Assembly: GCF_014205215.1 (NCBI RefSeq)
Contig: NZ_JACHNC010000001.1
Coordinates: forward strand, 2,981,001-3,045,000
Direction of reading: 5' to 3'
Origin: Actinoplanes lobatus
Lineage (GTDB): Bacteria > Actinomycetota > Actinomycetes > Mycobacteriales > Micromonosporaceae
Length of the DNA stretch: 64,000 bases
The translations under genes and the position numbers were made by a program. The notes beneath the pieces were generated by a model, which worked only from the letters and a program-made list of their open reading frames with translations, was not told the origin of the DNA and did not search any database. This document shows positions 26,238 to 36,300 of this stretch, in pieces. How positions within the stretch are numbered: the first letter of the stretch is position 1; each line of letters starts with the position of its first letter.

Positions 26238-27093
26238 GGCCGGCGTCATCCATGACATCGGATACCAGCGGTACGACGGACCCCGTCTGGGCCGCTTCGC
26301 CATGCAGCAGGCGCTCTACGTGCACGGGCTGCGCGCGGCGTACGGGCTGGGCCGCTCCGCCAAGGCGAAGATCTTCCCCTGGCTGGTCTTCGGCATCATG
26401 CTGCTGGTCGCGGTGATCGTGGCCGCGGTCCGCTCCACCATCGGCGAGGTGATCTTCACCTACACCCAGTTCGCCGACCAGATGAGCTTCCTGATCATCT
26501 TCTTCGTGGCGATCGTGGCGCCGCAGCTGGTCTCCCGCGATCTGCGGTCCGGCACCCTGCCGCTCTACTTCAGCCGGCCGCTGCGCGCCGCCGACTACGT
26601 GGCCGCGAAGTACGCCGCCCTGGTCAGCGCCATCTGGCTGCTGCTCGGCGTACCGCAGTTCATCATGTTCCTCGGCGCCGCCTTCACCACCAAGACCGGC
26701 TTCAAGGGTGTGTGGAACGAGATCCTCGACCTGGTGCCGGGCTGGGGCTACAGCCTGCTCTGGGCGGTGATGTTCGCCGGCATCGGCCTGCTGATCGCCT
26801 CCTTCACCGGCAAGCAGGCGTTCGCGGCCGGCGGTATCGTCGCGGTCTTCCTGATGACCGCCCCGATCGTCGGCGTCCTCGCCTCCCTGCCCTCCACCAC
26901 CGCCAACAGCCTGGCCGGACTGGCCAGCCCGATGACCCTCATCGCCGGCATCAACCAGTGGATCAGCGGCGCCGAGGGCACCGGACTCGACCTGGGCCGG
27001 TTCGGCCCGGTCTACGCCATCGAGGCGGTCTGCCTGATCGCCTCCTGCCTCCTGCTCCTGCTGGCCCGCTACCGGAAGGTGGCCTCGCTGTGA
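26230..27093 (+). CDS. ABC-2 type permease
   Basis: This 287-residue membrane protein has about six hydrophobic helices (for example IFPWLVFGIMLLVAVIVAAV, about residues 50-70). The conserved ABC-2 segment LVSRDLRSGTLPLYFSRPLRAADYVAAKY (about residues 98-126) couples to the ATPase. Its ATG lies inside the end of the preceding ATPase gene (8-nt overlap). It ends in a 4-nt overlap with the next ATPase gene. It would form the membrane channel for the ATPase encoded at 25323. Confidence 0.88.
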   Translation: MSEAGVIHDIGYQRYDGPRLGRFAMQQALYVHGLRAAYGLGRSAKAKIFPWLVFGIMLLVAVIVAAVRSTIGEVIFTYTQFADQMSFLIIFFVAIVAPQLVSRDLRSGTLPLYFSRPLRAADYVAAKYAALVSAIWLLLGVPQFIMFLGAAFTTKTGFKGVWNEILDLVPGWGYSLLWAVMFAGIGLLIASFTGKQAFAAGGIVAVFLMTAPIVGVLASLPSTTANSLAGLASPMTLIAGINQWISGAEGTGLDLGRFGPVYAIEAVCLIASCLLLLLARYRKVASL

Positions 27094-28043
27094 CCGCCCA
27101 GACCCTCCCGGCCGAGACGCCCGCCGCCACCATCGGCGTGGTCGACCTGGTCAACGTCTCCCGCTGGTACGGCAACGTGGTGGCGGTCAACGACATCACC
27201 ATGTCGCTCAACCCCGGCGTCACCGGCCTGCTCGGGCCCAACGGCGCCGGCAAGACCACCGTGCTGCACATGATGGCCGGCTTCCTCGCCCCCTCCCGGG
27301 GCATGGTGACCATCGACGGCAAGCCCACCTGGCGCAACCCGGCCGTCTACCGCGACCTGGGCCTGGTCACCGAGCGCGAGGCGGTGCACGGCTTCCTGAC
27401 CGCCCGCCAGTTCGTGACCGCCTGCGCCCGGATGCAGAAACTCAAGGACCCGGAGGGCGCCGCCCAGCGGGCCCTGGAACTGGTCGAGATGACCGGCGCC
27501 GCCGAACGCCGCATCGAGACGTTCTCCAAGGGCATGCGCCAGCGCACCCGGGTCGCCGCCGCGCTGGTCCACGAGCCCCGCGTGCTGCTGCTGGACGAGC
27601 CGTTCAACGGCATGGACCCGCGCCAGCGGATGCACATGATGGAGCTGCTGCACTCGCTCGGCGACCGCGGCCACACCATCCTGTTCAGCTCGCACATCCT
27701 GGAGGAGGTCGAGCAGGTCGCCGGCCTGGTCCAGGTCATCGTGGCGGGCCGGCTCGCCGCCTCCGGCGACTACCGCAAGATCCGCCGGCTGATGACCAAC
27801 CGGCCGCACGTCTTCGCCGTGCGCAGCTCCGACGACCGCCGGCTGGCCGTCGCGCTGATGGCCGAGAAGTCGGTCGCCGGCATCGAGATCGAGGCCACCG
27901 GCCTGACCGTTCGCGCCTCCGACTACGGCAGCTTCACCCGCGTGCTGCCCCGCATCGCACTCGACCAGGGGATCCGCCTGCACCAGCTGGTGCCGTCCGA
28001 CGAGTCCCTGGAGAGCGTCTTCTCCTACCTGCTGGAGGGCTGA
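27090..28043 (+). CDS. ABC transporter ATP-binding protein (second)
   Basis: This 317-residue ATPase has Walker A LGPNGAGKTT (about residue 50), signature IETFSKGMRQRTRVAAALVHEP, and Walker B VLLLDEPFNGMDP with the switch His in FSSHILEE. The GTG lies within the stop of the preceding permease gene (GTGA), and the next permease ATG shares one base with its stop (TGATG). It is related to, but clearly distinct from, the first ATPase of the operon, so an asymmetric ATPase pair or two exporters are possible. Confidence 0.92.
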   Translation: MTAQTLPAETPAATIGVVDLVNVSRWYGNVVAVNDITMSLNPGVTGLLGPNGAGKTTVLHMMAGFLAPSRGMVTIDGKPTWRNPAVYRDLGLVTEREAVHGFLTARQFVTACARMQKLKDPEGAAQRALELVEMTGAAERRIETFSKGMRQRTRVAAALVHEPRVLLLDEPFNGMDPRQRMHMMELLHSLGDRGHTILFSSHILEEVEQVAGLVQVIVAGRLAASGDYRKIRRLMTNRPHVFAVRSSDDRRLAVALMAEKSVAGIEIEATGLTVRASDYGSFTRVLPRIALDQGIRLHQLVPSDESLESVFSYLLEG

Positions 28044-28753
28044 TGTCCACGGTCGCTTTCATCACCGCGCGCGGCCTGTTCGGCCGCCGCCGGGCGCTGC
28101 TGCTCCTGCCGCTGCCGATCCTGCTGGTCGGTCTGGCACTGCTCTGCCGGATGTACGACGTGTCGCCCGACATGTGGGGCCAGGCGGTGATCGTCGCCCT
28201 GGGTCTCGCCGTGGTGCTGCCGGTCGTCGCCTTGATCGTCGGCACCGGAGTCCTCGGCTCCGAGGTCGACGACGGCACGATCGTGCACATCCTCACCAAG
28301 CCGCTGGCCCGCCGCGACATCATCCTCGCGAAGTACGCCGTGGCCGCCTCGGTCACCACGGTGGTCTCGGCCGTACCCCTGTTCCTCACCGGCGTCCTGG
28401 CCGGCTCGGCGAAACTCGGCGGCGCCCTGGCCGTCGCCGCGACCGTCGGCGCCTTCGCCTACTCCGCCCTGTTCCTGCTGTTCAGCCTGGTCAGCCGCCG
28501 TCCGGTGCTGGTCGGCCTGGTCTACATCCTGGTCTGGGAGGGCCTGCTCGGAAACTTCGTGAGCGGCACCAAGAACCTGGCCATCGGCCAGTACGTCATC
28601 GCCATCACCGACAAGATCGCCCCGAACGGCATGATGGAGACCCCGGTCAGCCTCACCACGGCCATCGTGATGAGCGCGATCTTCACCGTCGCCGGCACCG
28701 CCTTCGCCATCAACCGCCTCGGCTCCTTCAGCCTGGCCGGCGAGACCAGCTGA
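28043..28753 (+). CDS. ABC-2 type permease (second)
   Basis: This 236-residue permease has about six membrane helices. The cytoplasmic coupling segment VLGSEVDDGTIVHILTKPLARRDIILAKY (about residues 68-96) is typical of ABC-2 permeases. It is shorter than the first permease and is the last gene of the operon, followed by a strong 14-bp terminator. The high density of overlaps indicates that all four genes are translated together. Confidence 0.87.
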   Translation: MSTVAFITARGLFGRRRALLLLPLPILLVGLALLCRMYDVSPDMWGQAVIVALGLAVVLPVVALIVGTGVLGSEVDDGTIVHILTKPLARRDIILAKYAVAASVTTVVSAVPLFLTGVLAGSAKLGGALAVAATVGAFAYSALFLLFSLVSRRPVLVGLVYILVWEGLLGNFVSGTKNLAIGQYVIAITDKIAPNGMMETPVSLTTAIVMSAIFTVAGTAFAINRLGSFSLAGETS

Positions 28754-28769
28754 CCGGTACGGCACTGCC

Positions 28770-28802
28770 CGGCCCGCGATGCCCCCACGGCATCGCGGGC
28801 CG
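28770..28802 (+). terminator. Terminator of the ABC exporter operon
   Basis: A perfect 14-bp stem (CGGCCCGCGATGCC / GGCATCGCGGGCCG) with loop CCCAC lies 16 nt after the last permease stop and is followed by TTCTCGTCGT. Confidence 0.88.
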
Positions 28803-28822
28803 TTCTCGTCGTACCGGCCCGC

Positions 28823-28828
28823 TACCGT
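28823..28828 (+). promoter_or_regulatory. Probable -10 box (TACCGT) of the SUKH gene
   Basis: TACCGT fits TANNNT and ends 7 nt before the GTG at 28836; no ribosome-binding site is present. Confidence 0.45.
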
Positions 28829-28835
28829 GCGAGCC

Positions 28836-29462
28836 GTGACCGGAATCGACTGGTCGGACATCCGGCCCCGCCTCGCGGCCCTGGCCGCCCGTCCCGGCGC
28901 CTCGCATGGGTGGGAGCTGGAGCCCTCACTGACCGCCGGTGAGCTGGCCGAGCTGGAGACCCAGATCGGTGTCGAACTGCCCGCGGGTTACCGGACCTTC
29001 CTGCTGGAGGCCGGCCGCGGCGGCGCCGGCCCGTCGTTCGGACTCTTCCCGGCCCGCCGGGTGGACGGCCGCTGGACCTGGGCGGACTCGCCGACCAGCG
29101 TCCACACCCTGATTCGCCCGTTCGCCCATATTCGCGGATTCACACCCCACGACTACCTGCGCGAGCGGTCGGCGATCAGCGGGACCGAAGACCTGTGGGG
29201 CGAGATCCCGGAGGAGATCCCGGAGGACGCCGCCCACTCGGACGGGCTGCTGTATCTGTGCCATCACGGCTGCGCCCTGTGGGCGGCCCTGGTGGTGAGT
29301 GGCCCGTCTCGCGGCGAGATGTGGACCGACTACTGCGCGGACGGCGAGGGCTTCCAGCCCGAACAGAACCCGGACGGCACCCGCATGACCTTCACCGACT
29401 GGTACCGCACCTGGCTCACCGGCGCAGAACGCGACGCAGCCGCCGCGAGAGGTGACCGGTGA
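28836..29462 (+). CDS. SMI1/KNR4 (SUKH) family protein
   Basis: This 208-residue protein has the SUKH pattern: LTAGELAELETQIGVELPAGYRTFLLEAGRGG near the N-terminus, GLFPARR, then PHSDGLLYLCHHGCALWAALVVSG in the C-terminal half. SUKH proteins are often immunity proteins that neutralise polymorphic toxins, but many are free-standing with unknown roles. No toxin gene is adjacent: the upstream neighbour is an ABC operon ended by a terminator and the downstream neighbour is the convergent HigBA locus. The start GTG follows a TANNNT box by 7 nt, supporting this start over the longer open frame. Confidence 0.78.
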   Translation: MTGIDWSDIRPRLAALAARPGASHGWELEPSLTAGELAELETQIGVELPAGYRTFLLEAGRGGAGPSFGLFPARRVDGRWTWADSPTSVHTLIRPFAHIRGFTPHDYLRERSAISGTEDLWGEIPEEIPEDAAHSDGLLYLCHHGCALWAALVVSGPSRGEMWTDYCADGEGFQPEQNPDGTRMTFTDWYRTWLTGAERDAAAARGDR

Positions 29463-29513
29463 GGCCGGTTCGGCGCGGTGATCCCGGTGTGTCGAGGCTG
29501 GAGAAAGTGCCTG

Positions 29514-29831
29514 TCAAGCGATGGCGGCGATGTTGCCGTCGTCGAAGTAGATGGCCTGGTGGAGACGTCCGCCGAGCGCGGCTGCGTAACGCGCCAGCAC
29601 GTCCTGGCCCGAGATTTTTCCCTGTTCGATCTGGGACACCCGGCCCTTGGTCACGCCCATCCGCTCTGCGACCTGTTGCTGCGTCAGTCCTCGGGCTCGG
29701 CGTACCTCGGCTAGCCGATGACCGATGACGGTCGCGAGCATCTCGTGTTTGCCGTCGGCGACGACCTCCTCGCCGCCCGCGCGTTCGACGTGCTCGTCCC
29801 GGATGTCGGCCCATCGGGCATAGTTACTCAT
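29514..29831 (-). CDS. HigA-type antitoxin (XRE helix-turn-helix)
   Basis: This 105-residue antitoxin has a central XRE helix-turn-helix (about residues 38-75, RRARGLTQQQVAERMGVTKGRVSQIEQG). An N-terminal acidic stretch (RDEHVERAGGEEVVADGKHE) is the likely toxin-binding part. The toxin gene lies upstream and overlaps by 8 nt, so the order is toxin then antitoxin, the reverse of most TA operons but characteristic of higBA. The helix-turn-helix presumably represses the shared promoter. Base composition is less GC-rich than that of its neighbours, hinting at acquisition, though I have not measured it. Confidence 0.88.
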   Translation of the reverse strand: MSNYARWADIRDEHVERAGGEEVVADGKHEMLATVIGHRLAEVRRARGLTQQQVAERMGVTKGRVSQIEQGKISGQDVLARYAAALGGRLHQAIYFDDGNIAAIA

Positions 29832-30192
29832 CTCGGTCTCCTTCCTCGTCGGCGCGGTCCTTGAGGTATTTCTCGTAGCGCTGCTCTGCCAGGGGAATGG
29901 CTTCGTGGTACCAGTCGTTCCAGCGGCCGGACTTGTCTCCCGCCACCAGCAGGATGCTTGATCGCCATGGATCGAAGGCGAACAGGATCCGCACTGTGCC
30001 GGGACGCAATTCTTTCAGATTGGCTATCGAGGAACCGTGAATCGTGTCCACGACCGGACGGCCGAGCCCGGGGCCGTGTTCGGCGAGAAGATCGAGTGCC
30101 TGAGTAACCCGTCTGTGGGTGGCATCGTCGAGTCCTTCGATCCAGTTGCGTACCTCGTCGACGAGATAGATGTCCCACTCCGTCGTGGCCAT
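29824..30192 (-). CDS. HigB/RelE-superfamily toxin
   Basis: This 122-residue protein fits the phage-derived Gp49-like/HigB family of mRNA interferases. Recognisable segments are VRNWIEGLDDATHRRVTQALDLL, GPGLGRPVVDTIHGSSIANLKELRPGTVRILFAFDPWRSSILLVAGDK and the basic-aromatic tail RWNDWYHEAIPLAEQRYEKYL. The conserved Arg in LRPGTVRI and Lys in AGDKSGRW are expected active-site residues that cleave mRNA on the ribosome. The ATG is 7 nt after TATACT, so the transcript is probably leaderless. Its product is expected to be neutralised by the adjacent HigA. Confidence 0.88.
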   Translation of the reverse strand: MATTEWDIYLVDEVRNWIEGLDDATHRRVTQALDLLAEHGPGLGRPVVDTIHGSSIANLKELRPGTVRILFAFDPWRSSILLVAGDKSGRWNDWYHEAIPLAEQRYEKYLKDRADEEGDRDE

Positions 30193-30199
30193 ACGCGAA

Positions 30200-30223
30200 A
30201 GTATAGCTATCGGTAAACCTTGG
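30200..30223 (-). promoter_or_regulatory. HigBA promoter with repeat elements
   Basis: On the minus strand the -10 box TATACT (30205-30200) ends 7 nt before the toxin ATG. Just upstream are direct repeats TTACC...TTACC spaced 11 bp apart (within TTACCCAAGGTTTACC), and an ATAGCTAT palindrome overlaps the -10 box. These are good candidate HigA binding sites. Confidence 0.55.
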
Positions 30224-30242
30224 GTAATCGCTCGATCGAAGG

Positions 30243-30278
30243 ACGACGAGCCCGCCCCTGATGGGGCGGGCTCGTCGT
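30243..30278 (-). terminator. Terminator of ppc
   Basis: A perfect 16-bp stem (ACGACGAGCCCGCCCC / GGGGCGGGCTCGTCGT) with a 4-nt TGAT loop lies 15 nt beyond the ppc stop codon and separates ppc from the HigBA promoter. Confidence 0.9.
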
Positions 30279-30292
30279 TCTTGAGTGGATGA

Positions 30293-33088
30293 TCAGCCGG
30301 TGTTGCGCATGCCGGCGGCGATGCCGTTGACCGTGGTGAGCAGGGCGCGTTCCAGGGCCGTCGAGTCGGACGGGCCGCGGCGGGCGCCCGGGGCGGTCGG
30401 CATCTGGCGGCCCGTGTCGCCCAGGTCGCGGTACTGGCGGAGCAGGGCGACCTGGAGGTGGTGCAGCGGCTCCAGGTACGTGTCGCGGACGCTCAGGGTG
30501 CGGGAGAGCTCCGGCTGGGAGGAGAGGAGCTCGGTGCCGCCGGTGATCGCCAGGACCTCCTGGACGGTCAGGGCGTACTCCTGCTCGATCTTCGTGAAGA
30601 TCGGGCGCAGCTCCTCGGGGACCAGGGTCTCCACGTAGCGGCGGGCGATCGACAGGTCGGTCTTGGCCAGCATCATCTCGACGTTCGACAGGAACGTACG
30701 GAAGAACTGCCAGTGCTCGTGCATGGCGTCGAGTTCGGCGCCGAGGCCGGCGGCGCGGACCGCGGCCAGGCCGGTGCCGACACCGAACCAGCCGGGGACG
30801 ATCTGCCGGGTCTGGGTCCAGCCGAACACCCACGGGATGGCCCGCAAGCCGCTCAGGCCGGCGTCCGCGTTGGGGCGCTTGGCCGGGCGGGAGCCGATGT
30901 TCAGCGCGCCGAGCAGCTCGGTCGGGGTGGCGGCCCAGAAGTAGGCGGCCAGGTCCGGGTCCTCGACGAGCGAGCGGTACCGGATGAACGCCGCGTCCGA
31001 GGCGGTGTCCATGACCGAGTCCCACACGACGAGGCGCTCCGGGTCGACCGAGAGCGTGGTGTGCAGCAGGGTGGCCTGGAGCACGGCCGCGACGGTCAGC
31101 TCCAGGTTCTCCCGGGCCAGCGCCGGGATCATGTACTTGTCGGAGATGACCTCGCCCTGCTCGGTCACCTTGATCGCGCCGTCCAGGGTGCCGTACGGCT
31201 GGGCCAGGATCGCCTCGTGGGTGGGGCCGCCACCCCGGCCGACGGTGCCACCGCGGCCGTGGAAGAGGCGCAGCCGCACACCGTGCCGGGCCGCCACGTC
31301 ACGCAGCGACCGCTGCGCCTTGTGGATCCGCCACTGGCTGGTGGTGATACCGGCCTCCTTGTTGGAGTCCGAGTACCCGAGCATGACCTCCTGGATGTCG
31401 CCGCGGGCGCGGACGATCTCCCGGTACGCCGCGGTGGAGAGCATCTCGTCCAGCAGGTCACCGCCGGCGTCCAGTTCGGCCGGGGTCTCCAGGAGCGGCA
31501 CGATGCCGACCTGGGCCCGCCCGGTGTGGATGTCGACGAGACCGGCCTCGCGGGCCAGCAGGGCAGCGGCCAGCACGTCGTCGACGCCGAGGGTCATCGA
31601 GATGATGTACGACTCGACGACCTCGTCACCGAACCGCGCCTGCGATTCCCGGATCGTGTGGAACACGTCGAAGGTCTTGCGCGCCGAGTCGGTGAGCGGG
31701 GTGTCGGCGCTGGAGAGCGGCCGCCGCCCGGTCAGCTCGGTGGCGAGCAGCTTGGTGCGCTGGGCCCGGTCCAGAGCGGCGTAGTCGTCGACCTCGCCGA
31801 CCTGGGCGTACATCTGCTGGAGCACCTCGTGGTGCTTCTCGGCGTGCTCGCGGACGTCGAGGACAGCCAGATTCAGGCCGAACGCGGACGCCTTGCGGAT
31901 CGCGGTGGCGACCACGCCGACGGCCGGCAGTTGCCCGGAGTTGCGGGCCAGCGAGGCACGCATCAGCTCCAGGTCGGAGATCAACTCGGCGCTGCCCAGG
32001 TAGTCGCGGCCGGCCACGTGCGGGGTGCCGTTGATCAGGCGGGCGCGGGTGTTGGCCAGCTTCGCCTTGATCGCCCGGACCTTGAGACGGTACGGCTCCT
32101 CGGCGTTGACCCGGCGGAAACGCTGTGCCACCTCGGGCAGGTTGTCCAGGTCCTGGGCCAGGCTGGCGGACAGGTCGAGGGAGACGCCGCGCAGCCGCCG
32201 GGAGACGGACAGCTCGTCGATCAGCTTGTCCATCGCCTTCTCGGTGGCCTGGATGCCGTGCTCGTGCTGGATGAGCAGCACGTCCCGGGTGACCGCCGGC
32301 GTGACGAACGGGTTGCCGTCCCGGTCGCCGCCGATCCACGAGCCGAAGGTGAGCGGCCGCGAGGTGGGCGCGGTCTCCACACCGAGGCGGCGCAGCGTGT
32401 CGGCCAGGTCGTCGAGCACCTGCGGGGCGGCGTCCGCGTACAGGTCCTTGAGGTAGTAGACGGCGTTGCGCGCCTCGTCGGTCGGGTCCGGCCGGTCCAG
32501 GCGCAGTTCGTCGGTCTGCCAGAGCAGGTCGATCAGCTCGGCGAAACGCTTGGTGGAGGTGGTGGTGTCGGTGTCGCCGAACAGCGCGGCGGCGGCCGAC
32601 TCGGCGTCCAGCGAGTCGGCGACCTGGCGCAGCTTCGACAGGATCGACCGGCGGGACGCCTCGGTGGGGTGGGCCGTGAAGACCGGGCGGATGGCGAGGC
32701 GGCGGGCCGCGGCGGCGATCTCGTCGGCCGGGACGCCCTTCTCGGCGATCCGCTTGGCGGCCTGGTCCAGCCAGCCGCCGTTCTGCGCGCGGCGGCGGCG
32801 CAGGTCCCGCGAGCGGTGCACCTGCTCGGTGACGTTCGCCAGGTGGAAGTAGGTGGAGAAGGCCCGGGCCAGCTTCGTGCCGGTGGTGATGTCCATGGCC
32901 GAGAGTCGGTCGGCGGCGGCGCGGGCGTCCTGCCGCACCAGGGCGCGGATCTCCTCGACCAGATCCAGCAGGGGCCGCCCTTCCTGGCGGGCCAGCGTCT
33001 GGCCGAGCAGCGTGCCGATCCGGCGGATGTCGGCACGCAGCGCGGCGTCGGATCCCTCTAAGTCGAGTTGGGCAGGCTGCTCTGTCAT
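30293..33088 (-). CDS. ppc: Phosphoenolpyruvate carboxylase
   Basis: Ppc carboxylates phosphoenolpyruvate to oxaloacetate, replenishing the TCA cycle. The 931-residue length is typical. The bicarbonate and catalytic motifs are intact: FTAHPTEASRRSI (about residue 140), the glycine-rich loop FHGRGGTVGRGGGP (about residue 605) and LGYSDSNKEAG. The C-terminal MRNTG ending is the usual one. The start is ATG with an AAGGAGCG ribosome-binding site. It is transcribed divergently from mfd. Together with the TCA enzymes in the first part of the window it supports oxaloacetate supply. Confidence 0.97.
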   Translation of the reverse strand: MTEQPAQLDLEGSDAALRADIRRIGTLLGQTLARQEGRPLLDLVEEIRALVRQDARAAADRLSAMDITTGTKLARAFSTYFHLANVTEQVHRSRDLRRRRAQNGGWLDQAAKRIAEKGVPADEIAAAARRLAIRPVFTAHPTEASRRSILSKLRQVADSLDAESAAAALFGDTDTTTSTKRFAELIDLLWQTDELRLDRPDPTDEARNAVYYLKDLYADAAPQVLDDLADTLRRLGVETAPTSRPLTFGSWIGGDRDGNPFVTPAVTRDVLLIQHEHGIQATEKAMDKLIDELSVSRRLRGVSLDLSASLAQDLDNLPEVAQRFRRVNAEEPYRLKVRAIKAKLANTRARLINGTPHVAGRDYLGSAELISDLELMRASLARNSGQLPAVGVVATAIRKASAFGLNLAVLDVREHAEKHHEVLQQMYAQVGEVDDYAALDRAQRTKLLATELTGRRPLSSADTPLTDSARKTFDVFHTIRESQARFGDEVVESYIISMTLGVDDVLAAALLAREAGLVDIHTGRAQVGIVPLLETPAELDAGGDLLDEMLSTAAYREIVRARGDIQEVMLGYSDSNKEAGITTSQWRIHKAQRSLRDVAARHGVRLRLFHGRGGTVGRGGGPTHEAILAQPYGTLDGAIKVTEQGEVISDKYMIPALARENLELTVAAVLQATLLHTTLSVDPERLVVWDSVMDTASDAAFIRYRSLVEDPDLAAYFWAATPTELLGALNIGSRPAKRPNADAGLSGLRAIPWVFGWTQTRQIVPGWFGVGTGLAAVRAAGLGAELDAMHEHWQFFRTFLSNVEMMLAKTDLSIARRYVETLVPEELRPIFTKIEQEYALTVQEVLAITGGTELLSSQPELSRTLSVRDTYLEPLHHLQVALLRQYRDLGDTGRQMPTAPGARRGPSDSTALERALLTTVNGIAAGMRNTG

Positions 33089-33339
33089 CGGGGCGCTCCT
33101 TCGCTCGGATGGCTCCAGGACGGCGCTGTCCCGACTTCGCCGATGTTATCGGCGTACCCCGGTCCGGGGGTGAATTGAGTCAAGAGTCTCATGACCCGGT
33201 GCGGGATCGTGCGCAGGTGGGTACCACTGACCTGCGGGCGAGACCCCGGTGACGCGGGTCGGACTAAGCTGAGGGACGCACCCCCGCCCGCGCTTTCCGG
33301 ACCGGGGTCGTTCGTCGTGCCCTCAGGGGGTCTTCTTTC

Positions 33340-36300
33340 ATGCAACTCTCCGGTCTGATTCCCGCCGCCATGCGCGACCGCGGTCTGGCCCGCGCGCGTG
33401 ACCTGGCGGCCAAGGGCTTCGTCGACTCCGACTCACTGGACCTGACCGCGCCGGTCTCGCTCCGGCCGTTCGTGGTGGCAGCAGTGGCGGGCGCGGCCGA
33501 CGTCGGCGGCGCGCAGCGGCCGGTCCTCGCGGTGACCGCCACCTCGCGCGAGGCCGACGACCTGGCCGACGCCCTGGGCTGCCTGATCGACCCGGCCCTG
33601 ATCGCCGTCTACCCGTCCTGGGAGACGCTGCCGCACGAGCGCCTGTCGCCGCGCTCCGACACGGTCGGCCGCCGGCTCGCCGTGCTGCGGCGGCTCGCCC
33701 ACCCCGGCGACGCGCCGCTGCGGGTCGTCGTGGCCCCGGTCCGGTCGGTGCTCCAGCCACAGCTCAAGGGCCTCGGCGACCTCGAGCCGGTGGAGCTGAC
33801 CGGCGGCGGCGCGGCGGAGCTGGAGGAGGTCGCGCGGCGGCTGTCCGGCATGGCGTACGCGCGGGTCGACCTGGTCACCAAGCGCGGCGAGTTCGCGGTC
33901 CGTGGCGGCATCCTGGACGTCTTCCCGCCCACCGACGAGCACCCGTCCCGGGTCGAGTTCTGGGGCGACGAGGTGGAGGAGATCCGCACCTTCGCGGTCG
34001 CCGACCAGCGCACCATCGACCAGGTGCCGCGACTGTGGGCGCCGCCCTGCCGGGAGCTGCTGCTGACCCCGGCCGTGCGGGAGCGCGCCCGGGAGCTGTC
34101 CGGTCAGCATCCGGAGCTGGCCGAGATCCTCGACAAACTGGCCGAGGGCATCCCGGTCGAGGGCATGGAGTCGCTGGCGCCGGCGCTGCTGCGTGGCACC
34201 GACAACATGGAGCTGCTGATCGACTGCATGCCGGCCGGCACGCACGTGCTGCTGTGCGACCCCGAGCGGATCCGCACCCGGGCGCACGACCTCACCCGTA
34301 CCTCTGATGAATTTCTCGAAGCGTCCTGGGCGGCGGCCGCCGTCGGCGGCCAGGCACCGATCGACGTCGGCGCCGTCGCTTTCAAGAGCCTCGCGGACGT
34401 ACGCGCGCACGCGGCCGTTCTCAAGCAGCCGTGGTGGACCGTCTCGCCGTTCGGCCTGGCGGCCCCGTCCACCGGGGAAGAGCCGCTTCCCTGGGAGGAC
34501 GCCACCCCGGTCGAGGTGAGCCCGGATCTCGGTGACGCCGTCGCGCTGGCCGCCCAGCCGGTCCCGCTCTACCACGGCGACACCGCCCGGCTCGCCTCCG
34601 ACCTGTCCGGCTGGGCCGCTCGGGGCTGGGCCATCGCGCTGGTCTTCGAGGGCAAGGGCACCGCTCAGCGGGCCGCCGAGCTGCTGCGCGACGCCGGTCT
34701 CGGCGTCACCCCGGTCGACTCGATCGACGCGCCCATCGCCGACGGGCAGCTGCTGATCACCTGCGGCGGCCTGAACCACGGCTTCGTCGACGAGGCGTCC
34801 CGGCTCGCGGTGATCACCGGCAACGACATCTCCGGCGGCCGCGGCGCGTCCACCAAGGACATGCGCAAGATGCCGGCCCGGCGGCGCAACACCATCGACC
34901 CGCTGGAGCTCAAGACCGGCGACTTCGTGGTGCACGAGCAGCACGGCATCGGCCGCTACATCGAGCTGGTGCAGCGGACCGTCAACGGCGCCGACCGGGA
35001 GTACCTGGTCATCGAGTACGCGGCGTCCAAGCGCGGCCAGCCCGGCGACCGTCTCTACGTGCCCACCGACCAGCTCGACCAGCTCTCCCGATACGTCGGC
35101 GGGGAGCAGCCCAGCCTGCACAAGATGGGCGGCACCGACTGGCAGAAGAGCAAGGCCCGGGCCAAGAAGGCGGTCAAGGAGATCGCCGCCCAGCTCATCC
35201 AGCTGTACGCGGCACGCCAGGCCTCGCAGGGCCACGCCTTCGGGCCGGACACCCCGTGGCAGCGCGAGCTGGAGGACGCGTTCCCGTACACCGAGACGCC
35301 CGACCAGATGGCCGCCATCGTCGAGGTCAAGCAGGACATGGAGTTGCAGGTCCCGATGGACCGGCTGATCTGCGGCGACGTCGGTTACGGCAAGACCGAG
35401 ATCGCGGTACGGGCGGCGTTCAAGGCGGTGCAGGACGGCAAGCAGGTGGCCGTGCTCGTGCCGACGACCCTGCTCGCCCAGCAGCACTACAACACGTTCA
35501 CCGAGCGGATGAGCCAGTTCCCGGTGAAGATCAAGCAGCTGTCCCGCTTCCAGACGCCGAAAGAGGCCGCGCTGACCCTGGAGGAGGCCGCCGACGGCAC
35601 CGCCGACATCATCATCGGCACCCACCGGCTGATCGCCAAGTCCACCCGGTTCAAGAACCTCGGCCTGATCATCGTGGACGAGGAGCAGCGTTTCGGCGTC
35701 GAGCACAAGGAGCAGCTCAAGGCCCTGCGCGCGTCGGTGGACGTACTCACCATGTCGGCCACCCCGATCCCGCGGACCCTGGAGATGGCGATCACCGGCA
35801 TCCGGGAGATGTCCACCATCGCCACCCCGCCGGAGGAACGCCACCCGGTCCTCACCTACGTCGGCGCCTACGACGAGAAGCAGGTCGCCGCCGCCGTCCA
35901 TCGTGAGCTGCTCCGCGACGGCCAGGTCTTCTACCTGCACAACCGGGTCGAGTCGATCGACCGGGCGGCCCGCAAGCTGCGCGAGCTGGTGCCCGAGGCC
36001 CGAGTCGCGGTGGCGCACGGCCAGATGAGCGAGGAACAGCTCGAGAAGGTCATGGTCGGGTTCTGGGAGAAGGAGTTCGACGTCCTGGTCTGCACCACGA
36101 TCGTCGAGTCCGGCATCGACATCCCGAACGCCAACACCCTCATCCTGGAACGCGCCGACCTGCTCGGCCTGGCCCAGCTGCACCAGATCCGCGGCCGGGT
36201 CGGCCGGGGCCGGGAACGGGCGTACGCCTACTTCCTCTACCCCCGGGAGAAGCCGCTCACCGAGCACGCCCACGAGCGGCTGGCCACCATCGCCCAGCAC

